A stretch of DNA of 13,280 nt from Monoraphidium neglectum (lineage: Eukaryota > Chlorophyta > Chlorophyceae > Sphaeropleales > Selenastraceae). The notes under the pieces were generated by a model. That model did no database searches. It was not told the DNA's origin and saw nothing but the letters and a program-made list of their open reading frames with translations. Positions 1 through 8,542 of this stretch are shown in pieces (within the stretch, counting starts at the first letter, position 1; each line of letters opens with the position of its first letter). The position numbers and the translations under genes were made by a program. The stretch covers positions 1 through 13,280 of the forward strand of contig NW_014012077.1 of the NCBI RefSeq assembly GCF_000611645.1, read 5' to 3'.

Positions 1-894
1 CGTCCGCCCAGCGGCCCCGCCACGCGCGCCCGACCAGCCGGCTGCCGGCCGGCAGCCGCAGCGCCGGCGCGCGCAGCTCGGCCCGGCCGCCGGCGCAGGC
101 CGGCCGCGGCGGCGCGAGGGCGAAGCCGGAGACCGGGGCCACGTCGAGCAGCGAGCTCCAGAAATACACGATGTTGGCGCCAGTCGGCAGCCCAAACCCC
201 AGGCTGACGGCGAGCTGGACGAGGTAGGGGCCGGGCGGCAGCGGCCCCCAGTGCGCGACGCGGCCCAGCGTCATCGCGACGACCGCCTTGTCGGCTGCCG
301 ACAAGATCTTCCACGCGAACTGGAGATCTTGGGCCGCCGCGGATGCCGGGGCCGTGTACGATAGCCCTGAGCAGTTGAGGACCAACGGCGCAAACTCGCG
401 GGCCCCGGCTGGGGCACCAGCGCAGGCCCCTGTCGCGAACGGCGCCGGGCCGCGGTCAGGCGGCGCCGGCGCGACTGTCAACAGCGAGCGCGCCTCGGCC
501 GGCCCCAGGTCGGAGGGCGCGGCGCCGGCCGGCAGCCGGGCGCGCAGCTCAAAGGCGCCGACGGCTGCAAAATCAAACCGCGCAGATGCGCCGGTCCTGT
601 TCGCAACCTGCCGGCCAGTCGCAGCTTCCACCAGCTCCCACTCGCATGCAGCCGCCCCCGCACGCCACACGCTCGGAGGGCCGCCAACAGGCAGCAGGCC
701 GGTGGAAGCTGCCTCGACGACTAATGAGCTGCCCGCCGATAATCGCAAGGACGGCAGCCGCAGAGCCGGGTACTGTGAGGCGTAGGGCAGGCGCGAGTGC
801 CGGCGCCGCATTGTTTGCGGTTGCGGATCACCTCGGGGCTCCGGCTGCACAGCTGGGGGCTGCTGCTGCGGTGGCGGTGCCGGGGTTGGCGGGA

Positions 895-980
<86 letters not shown>

Positions 981-1182
981 GATGGCGGCGGCTGCTGCTG
1001 CTGGGATGGCGGCTGCTGCTGGGATGGCGGCTGCTGCTGGGATGGCGGCTGGGATGGCGGCGGCTGCGGCTGCAGCAGCGGCGGCGGCTTCATCTGCTGC
1101 TGATGGTGCGGTTGCTGCAACAGGGGTGGTTGCTGCTGGTGCGACAGCGGCTGTGGTTGTTGCTGCTGCAAATGCAGATGCG

Positions 1183-1213
<31 letters not shown>

Positions 1214-1238
1214 CTGCTGGTGCTGGTGCTGCTGCTGG

Positions 1239-1283
<45 letters not shown>

Positions 1284-4200
1284 ATGTGCTGCAGGTGCGG
1301 ATGTTGCTGCAGTGATGACTGGTGCTGCAGTGTCTCTGACTGATTTGGTGATGGCTGCTGCAAGGTGTTTGATTGTAGAGGGTTGAGCTGTGGCGCTGGC
1401 GTTGCGTGGTGCAATGCCAAACGGATTCTCGGTGCGGCTGGCGGCGGCAGCCTTGGCACAGGCGGCGCTGAAAATGCGCCAGCCGCCGCCGCGTCGCCGC
1501 CATCAGCCTCACCTGCGCCGCCGCCAGGGCCAGGCAGCACTCGCACCGCCGCGACGCCCGCGCCGATGCCGCCGCGGCCGTCGTCGGCCGTGATCAGCAA
1601 TGTGTAAGCGCCCGGCTGCACTCCTGCCAGCGACACCGCCTCGCCAGTGCCTTTGTAGCTGACACCATCTGGCCGGCTGCTCGAGCCGCCAATCAGCGTT
1701 GTATGTATCAAGAGGCTGTCGCCGTCAGGATCCTCTACCGCCCCTGCGAGGCTGATGCTGCCACCAGATGGGAACGCAAACGACAGCCCAGGCTTCACGA
1801 ACGGCGGCGCATTGGCGGACGCCGGCTCGCGCACCCCAGGTGTCGGCGCGCTGCCACCGCGAGCAGGGGCTGCAAGGATAGTGCCGCTCTTGCCGCTGGT
1901 GATGTCCGATATAAGGGCTGGCGCATCCCCAGACCTGAATACGTTTGTTATGGTCGGCGGCAGGACCAGGGTTTGGGGGCCATTGGCAGTGGCCGCCGCT
2001 CCCAAAGCACCGTCAGGGGCTGCTGGCTTCGCCCAGCCGCTCGCCCCGAGCCTGGTTGTCGTTGGCCCAGGCGGCAACGCCGGCGACAGAGCCGGCGGCG
2101 GGGACGCCGCGCGTCTCGAGGGCGGCGGAGGAGATGGCAGCGGCGGCGGCGGCGGCGATGCCAAAGGCGGCTCGGGCGGCGGCAGGGATGGGGGCGGCGG
2201 CGAGGGCGACTGTGGCCGGGGCGGCGGCGGGGACGGGCGCGGCGGCGGCGGAGACGGCGACTTGGGCGGGGGTGGAAACGGCGGCGGTGGCGATGGCGGT
2301 GGTGGCGACGGCGACGGTGGCGACGGCGGCGGGGGTGCTGGCGGGGATGGCGGCGGCTGGGGCATGCCCACTTTGACTGTCACAGTCTTCTTAGCGGTGG
2401 CAATGGCCCCGTTGCTGTCCGTGACAAGCAGGCCGACCTGCAGTCAAAATTTGAGTGTTTGCAGCAAAGGTAGAGGGCAAAGATACTGAGCCCAAGGGGT
2501 CGGTCAAGTGTCACAAATGAACTTTTGCAAAACAACATGTGTTTGATTTTGAAGCTCTGAAATTCCCAGTTCGTCCCAGGTCAGGAGCGCGCCTCGCTGC
2601 TCGTGCCGCTCGCGCCCCAGCGCTGCCACGACAGGCAGACGCACAAGTCAACCCTGTGGCATGTCGCACCCACGTGCCATCGTCATCTGCCCTGTGTTAG
2701 TCGGGCAGCGGCCCCAGCGCATGCTCACCTGGTACAGGCCATCTGGCAGATCGACCTCTGCAACGGGCCCCTTCAAGGTTGTCACCGGCGCACGGTTTGG
2801 CAGCGTTACGACGCCCCAGACATAGCTCTCGATCCGGACGCCCGCAGCAGCCACCGACGCAGAGCCGTCGAGCGTCACCCGCGCGGTCGCGGAGTGACGG
2901 GTGGCCGCCGTCATCACCTCGGGCGCGGGCTGATCGATGACGGCGAGGGTTGGACGGCTGCCGTCCGCCGCCTTGGTGGCGCTGGGCACGCCAACCTTGA
3001 AGCGCTTCGTGGCAGTTGATGATCCCCCCAGGGAGTCAAACACGCGCAGGTTGGCCAGGTAGGAGCCCTGCAAGTGTTCAAGTGGTTTGTCAAGACTGGA
3101 ATATCAGGGAATGAGACGAGAGGCAAGAGTGTGGCAAGTCGAGAATCCTTCTGGGGCACGGCGCCCAAGCCGCTGCTCTACTTGGTGGCTGCAAGTCGGC
3201 GGCCCCTTGAAGCTGACGCGCAGAGATTCATGTGCCTTAATGCAGGGACGCAACATCGTGGCTGCAACTCACCACCGGCAGGTCGAGGTAGGCAGTCAGC
3301 CCGCTCGGCGTGGCCACCACGTCAAGCCCCGGCAGCCGCTGCACCAGCCACGCAGCCGACACCAGGAACAGCCCCGGCGCCGCCCCCGACCCCTCCGCTG
3401 AGAGCGCGACCCGCGCGGTCGCCGAGCCGTCCGAGGCGCCCGCCGGCGACGCGGCCTCGAGCTCTCCTGGAGACGAGATCACAGCAAACGTTGCGGCGAG
3501 GTCTCCTACCACGAAATCGCGCTCCTCGGACGCCGAGAAGCCGAGGGAGTCCCTCACAACAAGGACGGCCGTGTAGGATCCGGGCGCAAGGTCCACGGCC
3601 ACCTTGGGGCCCCCGACGGCCGCAATCGTCGCGTTGGACGGCCGCGACCTGACGGCCCACTGGTATGAGGTTATCGGCCGCAGCGCCGCGGCGGTCGTGC
3701 CGGCCGAGTCGAGCAGGACGGTCGCCGGCGCCGAAGGGGCGCTGGCGCGCGAGGGCACGAGGGCGGAGGGCGAGGCGATCGCCGCCGTCAGCCGCGCCCC
3801 GACCGGCGCCGGCGGGGCCGGCGCCGCGCCCGGTGCGGGGGCTGGAGCTGACGCCGCCGGAGTCCCTGCGCCACCGGCGGGGGCAGGGGGCCGGGGGCAG
3901 GGGCCCATGAAGGTGGTGCCTGACGCTACGCCGAGGAGGGCGGCCCAGCCGCTGCCTATGAGCTTCCCGGTGTCCTTGGCATAGGTGCACTCGCCACCCT
4001 GGTGACGCGGCGGCGGGGAGGGCGCAAGGGTGGGAGTTCAGGGGCAGGGGACGCTGCTATGTGCAGATGTGGGTGAGCAGATCTGCGTGAGCAGCACAAG
4101 GCGGCGCTTGGGAAACAGGTTTTTGCCAGCGGTGCTAGCTTCACAGCAGTCAGGCGTCACCCCTCTTCCACACCTCAACACTGCCGCCACACCGCCGCGC

Positions 4201-7200
4201 TCCATTACCGCCGCGGTCGGGGACCCATGAGCATGCTGCCTCACAAGGCTACCAGGGCGCTTCCAAACTGTGCGGGCTGCTCCCACGGCCCCGTCTTGGT
4301 CAGACGCTCGAAAACGCGCCAGGTAATCGCCGTCCTCATCCAAGCACCCACCTGGCTGGTCAGCTTGAGGAGCGCGCTCAGGTCGTCCACCGCCCCCATG
4401 GGCTTGCCGCCCGATGACAGCTCCTTTGTGACCGGCCACATTCCTGCGGCCTGGAACTGCCCCTGGCCAGCTCCGGCAGCAGCTCCCTGGCCGGCCCTTG
4501 CGGCGGTCGACCACTGGCTGTTGGGCGCCAAGCTCTGCAGCGGCGACAGCGCGGACCCAACGGTCATGGGTACGCCGCCCAGCCCGGAGCGGTAGGCGCC
4601 CAGACCGTAGCCGGACTGGATGGCCTGCGAGCCAGGGGCCTGGGCGGGGGCCGCGAACGCGCCCTGCCCGTCGTAGCCGCCCGCGCCGCCGGGGGCCGCG
4701 GCGGTGGCGTACCGCTGCTGCAGCTGCTGCAGCTGTGGGTTGGAGTACTGCTGCTGCTGTTGCGCGGGCGCCGGCGCGACGCGTGTGTACAACGTGGAGG
4801 CAGGCGGCATGACCCATCCTTGATATGCGGGCGCCGGCGCGGCGCCGGCCGCCGCCACCATCCCCGCAGGGATCCCCGACGGCGGCGGCGGCGGGGACGG
4901 CGGCGGTGGCGGCGGCGGCGACGGCGGCGGCGGGGACGGGGGCGGCGGAGGGGGTGCTGGGTACGCAATCAGGATCTGCGCATCCGAGGTTGTCGTGGCC
5001 CCCATGCTGTCGCTGACAGTCAAGACAGCTCTGTAATCGCCGATGGCGTTGATGCTGAAGGACGGCGCGACGTCCTCAAACTTTGCGAGCTGCTCTTTCG
5101 ACCCCGCCCTGGTGAGCGTCCAAGAGTAAGCCAGATCGTCGCCGTCCTCGTCCGAGGACCCTGCGGCGCTGATCTGCATCGGCCGGCCGGGGGCTGCAAC
5201 GTACGGCCCGCCCGCCACGGCGGCCGGCGGCCGGTTGGCGCGCACCGTCAGCGCCTTTTGCGTGGAGTGCGTGCTATCCGCGCCGCCGCCGGCACCCTGC
5301 ACCGTCAACCCGATGACGTACTCTCCCGGCGCAAACTCGCGCTCAAACTCGCTGGGCTGGTTCTGAGACGGCATCCCCAGTTCCAGGGCCATCATGTTGG
5401 GCCGCGTCTGGGTGATGGTCCACGCAAACCCGACAGCGTTCAGGCTGCCCGCGCCGCTGATCAGCACCCTCGGCACCTCGCCCGTCCGCGCGCGCACGAC
5501 GCCGCCGTCGGGGAGTGCGATGCTCGCCCGTGGGCGTGCGTTTGGCGCGGGCGCGCGGTACAAGGACTCGGCTGCAGACGCCGCGTCTCCAGAAACGCTG
5601 CTCACGGCCACCATGCCGCTGCTAACGGCCGGCAGCGGTGCCGCGGCAACCGACAGCGTCGCCAGCCCCTTTGCTGTCGCGCCGCGCGCGTCCCAGACAG
5701 TCAAAGCGACCGCGTAGCTGCCCGCCGCCGGTGCGACGGCGGACGGCGTGAGGCCCTCTGCCTTTGTCACCAGGAGGTTGGGCTTTCCGAGGGGGGTGAC
5801 TCGCCAGCTGGCTGCAAGGATGGGCACAAATGGGACCGACGAAGAGCCGGTCCCCCTCAGCTGCAGCTGCCCGCCAGACACCTGCGGTAAACACACCGAC
5901 AATGCAGGCGCAAGGGGCGTGGGGAGGACAGGGTGGGCATTGCCGTGGGTGACCTCTAATAGTGCCGAATGTAGTGTGGCCTACTGCTGCCTCTGCTGCA
6001 TGTTGAGCGGGACCAGTGCTGCAAACAGCCACAACGGCATTCTCTGCACACCTGGCTACCGTTCGACCCCGCAGATGCACCTGCACCAAACAGTCGCTAC
6101 TACTCCAGCTGCATGCAGGCAAGCCTGCCGCATTCCACGGCGTCTGCTCAACCTACCGCAGAATACGGCCCGCCCGCGTCGACCACAGGCGGCGCCGTCA
6201 GCACTAGCGAGCCCGCCTTCAGCAGCACGGCCGTGTCCACGTCTGCGTCCCCCGCGTCAGCCACCCCGACGCGGATCACATAAGTTGTCCCGGGCACCAC
6301 TGGGTAGCCCTGCGTCGGCAGCAGCTGCAGATGCGTGCAAGCGCAGGGACGAGTGCAAGTGCGCGGAAGGAAGGAGGATGAGCGGCGTGCGCGGGTTCAG
6401 GGAAGGAGAGCGTCATCGGGTCCCCGGCCGGTGCACTTTGGGAGCCCGGGATGCGCTGCCCACCGGTGTTGCTATTGAGCCCATACAAATGCAAAGCTCA
6501 CCCGCGTTGTCCAGACCTAGCCCTCCCGTCAGAAGGCGTGCCCCACTGGCCGCCCCTCAGCTCACCTGGGTGAAACCATCCAAGGCCGCCGCGATCGGCG
6601 ACGGTGAATCCCCCACCACTGCATTGTCGTAAAACTCGATCGGCGCCGCCGGCCGCGCGGCTGCGCCCGTGATCGCGCCGCCGCCGGGCAGCAGCGCCAG
6701 GCTTGTCGCCGAGGTCGACCCGGCCAGGCGGATGTGGAACACGAGTGGGTCTGGGCGGCGGCCGCCGCCGCGGTACTCTTCTGAGCCAAAAATGTACATG
6801 AGCGACAGCTGAGAGCCCGCCGGCGCAGCGGGCGACACCAAAACGTCGATCTCGAGCACAGCTGCGTCGAAGCTTCCCGAGGGGAAGCCGTCCGCGGGGC
6901 CGGCCGGCGTCCCGAACGCGGTCGACGCGCGTGCAGGGCTGTTCGCGTCGGCGGCCGCGTCGGCCGCGGCGCCCGTGCTGATGACGACGGCGCTGCCCAG
7001 GACGGCTGACAGGGCGTTAGGGGGCTTCAACGCCGCCAGGCCGAGGGACCGGCACGCGCCAGCGTAGCGGACACCCTGCAGCAGCAGGCGCTCGTCGCCG
7101 AAGAGCTGCGCCGCCACGCCGCTGACCGCCGCGCCGTCGACGGCGTCGCTGCCGGCGGCGGCGCAGGCGTCCGAGACGCCGGTGGCGGCTGCGGCGCTTT

Positions 7201-7468
7201 CGCCAGTGCCGGCAGGGCTAGCTTTCCGGTCTGCTGCTTGCTGCAGGGCACGCGTGCCGCGCACAAATAGCTTTCCATGGCGCGCAGCAGAATCGGCGAG
7301 CGACACTTCCAATGCACGCTCGCCGTCGGCCTGCAGCGTGGGCACGCTGCGCAATTCCAGCAGCCTCAGTTTATTTGCCGCAGCTGGTTTCACCAACAGG
7401 GACGAGGCCAGCAGCAGCAGCCCAAGTACGCAAAGCCTCGCCCCTGGCCTGCCGCGGGCTGGCTTCAT
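1..7468 (-). CDS. Large secreted multi-domain surface protein (choice-of-anchor L plus PKD-like repeats), partial at its 3' end
   Basis: Exons by my reading: 7468-6566, 6324-6157, 5881-4352, 3998-3273, 3067-2729, 2437-1. That is 301+56+510+242+113+812 codons, at least 2034 residues, and still open at position 1. All introns are GT-AG and phase 0 (donors GTGAGC, GTAGGT, GTGGGT, GTGAGT, GTGAGC; acceptors mostly CAG). Every junction rejoins a recognisable domain, for example GPYSA|VSGG, DLPV|GSYLA and GLYQ|VGLL. I chose the ATG at 7468 because it opens a clean signal peptide; the frame continues upstream only to a non-ATG triplet. Likely role: extracellular matrix, wall or cell-surface adhesion; this is inference from the domains, since no catalytic motif is visible. 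The C-terminal anchor is outside the window. The last exon is a single stop-free frame. The gene itself is well supported; exact splice sites are less sure, mainly the acceptors of exons 2 and 4. Confidence 0.85.
188..721 (-). other. PKD-like repeats 8-9
   Basis: Repeat 8 (residues about 1795-1870) has CEWELVEAATGRQV followed by FDFAAVGAFELRARLPAG. Repeat 9 (about 1897-1972) has FAPLVLNCSGLSY, LQFAWKILSAAD and LPPGPYLVQLAVSLGFG. Both keep the Trp strand and the G-x-Y/F strand but are the most diverged of the set, and repeat 8 lacks the usual DG turn. The frame continues after them through NIVYFWSSLLDVAP and Ala/Arg-rich sequence to position 1 without a stop. Confidence 0.55.
869..1315 (-). 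repeat. Gln/His/Pro-rich tract coded by CAG repeats
   Basis: Residues about 1597-1745 are dominated by glutamine. They include an uninterrupted CAG array of 28 units (plus-strand GCT, 895-978), a second Gln/His array (1183-1281), and five in-frame copies of a Pro-Pro-Ser-coding unit (plus-strand GGGATGGCGG at 979, 1003, 1021, 1039 and 1051) separated by short Gln runs. The surrounding frame is open on both sides, so the tract is coding, and replication slippage is the likely origin. Poly-Ala, poly-Leu and poly-Ser readings of the same DNA are shadows. Confidence 0.8.
1520..1801 (-). other. Repeat 7, cadherin-like or PKD-like domain
   Basis: Residues about 1435-1528: FVKPGLSFAFPSGGS, then VEDPDGDSLLIHTTLIGG, then VQPGAYTLLITADDGRGGIG. 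The DPDGD turn followed by G-x-Y-x-x-x-I-x-A-x-D suggests a calcium-binding cadherin-like (dystroglycan-type, He_PIG-like) fold as readily as a PKD fold; I cannot decide between them by eye. It lies alone between low-complexity regions. Confidence 0.6.
2087..2368 (-). repeat. Long Ser-Pro-rich linker 2
   Basis: Residues about 1246-1339 start MPQPPPSPPAPPPP and continue as PPS, PSP and PPPP units with occasional Arg, Lys, Gln, Leu and Glu. On the plus strand it appears as a GGC/GGT/GAC-rich tract. It is about three times longer than linker 1 and of the same hydroxyproline-rich type. The purine-rich plus strand also gives long glycine- or arginine-rich shadow frames, which are not genes. Confidence 0.75.
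2369..3791 (-). other. PKD/REJ-like repeats 4-6 (exons 4-6)
   Basis: Repeat 4 (residues about 937-1032) has ITSYQWAVRSRP, then VDLAPGSYTAVLVVRDSLG. Repeat 5 (about 1033-1135) has VSAAWLVQRLPG, then YLDLPV|GSYLANLRVFDSLGG, split by intron 4. Repeat 6 (about 1145-1245) has IESYVWGVVTLPN, then VDLPDGLYQ|VGLLVTDSNG, split by intron 5. The three are clearly related to one another: each has a Trp strand followed by D-L-x-x-G-x-Y and a V-x-D-S turn. They differ more from repeats 1-3, so this block probably arose by local duplication. Confidence 0.75.
3999..4351 (-). other. Intron 3 of the surface-protein gene
   Basis: At 353 bp this is the largest intron here. The donor is CCAG|GTGGGT and the acceptor CGTCACCAG|GGTGGC, after a C-rich stretch. 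The frame read through the donor meets a stop near 4241. The acceptor is the least certain part; another AG nearby would add or remove a few residues of unrecognised sequence. Confidence 0.65.
4352..4876 (-). other. Gln/Ala/Gly-rich spacer, end of exon 3
   Basis: Residues 693-867 form a low-complexity stretch. It has a short QQQQQ run, LQQLQQRY, many Ala, Gly and Gln residues, and scattered Tyr (GYDGQG, GYGLGAY). It ends in a more ordered segment, DDLSALLKLTSQ, just before the donor GTGGGT. I recognise no domain in it. It separates the first PKD-like block from the second and is probably disordered. Exon 4 resumes with GGECTYAKDTGKL, also unrecognised. Confidence 0.6.
4877..4960 (-). repeat. 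Poly-Pro/Ser-Pro linker 1
   Basis: Residues 665-692 are almost pure proline broken by single serines (PPPSPPPP units), seen on the plus strand as a GGC/GGA-rich tract. Such (S)Pn blocks are typical of hydroxyproline-rich glycoproteins and pherophorin-like spacers in volvocine walls, where they form stiff, glycosylated rods. Glycosylation here is inferred. Confidence 0.75.
4961..6186 (-). other. PKD/REJ-like repeats 1-3
   Basis: Repeat 1 (residues about 348-437) opens VDAGGPYSA and closes with GSYAVALTVWDARGATAKG. Repeat 2 (about 472-570) has FAWTITQ and PGEYVIGLTV. Repeat 3 (about 575-664) is the most canonical: AGGPYVAAPG, then SSDEDGDDLAYSWTL, then GDYRAVLTVSDSMGATT. The pattern of GPY, an acidic D-x-DGD turn, YxW and G-x-Y-x-x-x-L-x-V-x-D is that of PKD beta-sandwiches. 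Such repeats act as extracellular spacers or adhesion modules. Repeat 2 lacks the DGD turn and may be closer to the REJ type. Intron 2 interrupts the start of repeat 1. Confidence 0.75.
6193..7135 (-). other. Choice-of-anchor L domain (exons 1-2)
   Basis: Residues about 112-345. Visible hallmarks in order: a start segment around LFGDERLLLQGVRYAG (122-137), the VISTG turn (162-166), AAVLEIDVLV (202-211), the strand SLMYIFGSEEY with the family's SEEY core (229-232), an FHIRLAG strand, a DGFTQ segment at the end of exon 1, and after the intron PGTTYVIRVGVADAGD (ADAGD at 323-327) followed by AVLLKAGSL. This matches the order of the choice-of-anchor L family, found in secreted bacterial proteins carrying assorted C-terminal anchors. 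The intron falls between GFTQ and the GTTY strand. The domain's biochemical role is not established; adhesion or surface display is inferred from the company it keeps. Confidence 0.8.
7376..7468 (-). other. Signal peptide of the surface protein
   Basis: Residues 1-31 begin MKPARGRPGARLC, a basic n-region with several Arg/Lys. A hydrophobic core rich in Leu (LGLLLLASSLLV) follows, then a small-residue end, PAAA, before NK. This is the layout of a secretory signal peptide, with cleavage probably after Ala31. It places the rest of the product in the secretory pathway and supports the start choice. A retained N-terminal membrane anchor is the alternative. Confidence 0.8.
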
Positions 7469-7644
7469 CGAAACCCCTCTAACGTTTGTTCCATCGTGGC
7501 GCTGGCTCAAATATCAGTGCGACTACAGATTTCTGAGATATCTGCTAGTTTTGCCTGCCACGAAATGCAATGTCCACCGACGTCCAGCGACGGTTTTCAG
7601 TCCTGAGTCTCGCGTACGTATGTGTGGAGAACCTGCTAATACGC

Positions 7645-7669
7645 GAATAAGATAATAAATTTCTCAAAT
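7645..7669 (-). promoter_or_regulatory. Possible AT-rich promoter element upstream of the surface-protein gene
   Basis: On the minus strand this reads TTTGAGAAATTTATTATC, a distinctly AT-rich patch in GC-rich DNA about 180-200 bases before the ATG at 7468. It could be a degenerate TATA region. No initiator or transcription start can be read from sequence alone. Confidence 0.2.
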
Positions 7670-8090
7670 GCTCTCACTACCAGACCGTTGACACCTGGGC
7701 TGAGCAGCTGGGAAAAACCCAATTCCCAGTGGCCCCTAGCTAGCGCCTGCCGCCTGCGTACGCTACCGTACGGTCTCGTACCTTCTCTGCGACCCCTCCG
7801 AAACGCAGCTGCATCTGACATGAGCTACCATGAAAGCATTCAACCTGTCATTCTGTTGATTGCCTGTAGCTTGCATTGTGCGGCTACACATGGGTGCAAG
7901 CGCACCCAACTGCATGCGTTGCAAGTACCCCGCACTCGCTGGACCTGCGCCCTTCACGCCCTACTGGGAGCGGCCGCTGTTCTGCCTGCGTAAAAGTCCA
8001 GTGACACTCTGAAAGTAGACACAACTTTTGATGCAAGTGACGTACACATGCGCTACACAAAAAGCAAGCTTCGTGTAAGCCGTTTTGGAG

Positions 8091-8102
8091 TCCCACGTGG
8101 GA
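8091..8102. promoter_or_regulatory. Perfect 12-bp palindrome containing a G-box (CACGTG)
   Basis: TCCCACGTGGGA is self-complementary over 12 bases and is flanked by further partial symmetry (GAG before, TTC after). CACGTG is the core bound by bHLH and bZIP factors in plants and algae. It lies about 620 bases upstream of the surface-protein ATG and 440 bases past the transporter stop, so its role, if any, is unknown. Confidence 0.25.
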
Positions 8103-8542
8103 TTCAACCGGTTTGGCATGTGCTGCTGCGGCTTGTTTGCTGGGCATGCAACACCACGCTTCGTGGCATTGATCATCAGCAGGTCTGCAGCCCCCCACGC
8201 ACAGCATGCGTGCGTGGATTAGTGGGTTGCCAGCGCAGACACTGGGGTAAGGTCGATTGGGTTTTTGGAGACAACAATGCCGCACCCCAATTTGGAGCTG
8301 GGGCCCCACAATGTAGCAACGGGCAAGGTTGTTCAACCCAGCCGCCCACAACCAGATGGCCATTGCAAAAACCTGAAGACCTGCAGCGCGCAGCTTGCGG
8401 TGACAAAGCCCACAGCAGAAAACCGCAATGCGCAGGCGCCAGCTGGCGGCCCCTAGCGGTCCGCAGGGGCACTTCAGGCGCACGCTGCTGGTCGCCCTCT
8501 TAGATGCTGAGTCAGCAGGGACAGGGCATCGTCAAAAGGTTC

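Larger units (their letters stand above)
7469..8542. other. Intergenic region between the two minus-strand genes
   Basis: No gene supported. The right part follows the transporter stop and should hold its 3' UTR. I find no minus-strand TGTAA (plus TTACA), the usual chlorophyte polyadenylation signal, so the cleavage site is unplaced. The left part is the 5' flank of the surface-protein gene. Small structures seen: inverted repeat CTGGGAA/TTCCCAG (7708-7714/7723-7729), palindrome ACCGTACGGT (7765-7774), palindrome TCCCACGTGGGA (8091-8102), and hairpin CCACGCAC/GTGCGTGG (8195-8202/8210-8217). Open frames here are Cys- and His-rich without any domain and look like chance. Confidence 0.6.

Noticed and set aside
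586..1386. Plus-strand frames coding poly-Ala or poly-Leu (586-1386 and 797-1315)
   Set aside because: They are other readings of the CAG/GCT array. The minus-strand Gln frame continues into recognisable repeat domains on both sides; these frames do not.
1090..1512. Minus-strand frame with a poly-Ser tract
   Set aside because: It is an out-of-frame reading (AGC) of the same repeat; the CAG frame is the one continuous with exon 6.
1755..2489. Plus-strand Gly/Asp-rich and Arg-rich frames
   Set aside because: They lie antisense to the Ser-Pro linker and its flanks. Their composition follows from the GGC-rich complement, with no domain.
6309..6324. Alternative acceptor for exon 2 at GACGCAG|GGC (exon start 6309)
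   Set aside because: It keeps the frame but drops LLPTQ; the longer form spaces the GFTQ and GTTY strands better. It remains possible as a NAGNAG-like variant.
8195..8217. Hairpin CCACGCAC/GTGCGTGG considered as a terminator or RNA gene
   Set aside because: An 8-bp stem without a T-run or conserved RNA features, in a eukaryotic setting, is not evidence of either.
7884..8503. 150-200 codon frames on both strands in the intergenic region
   Set aside because: They are Cys/His/Arg-rich with no motif and overlap one another on opposite strands; long chance frames are expected at this GC content.
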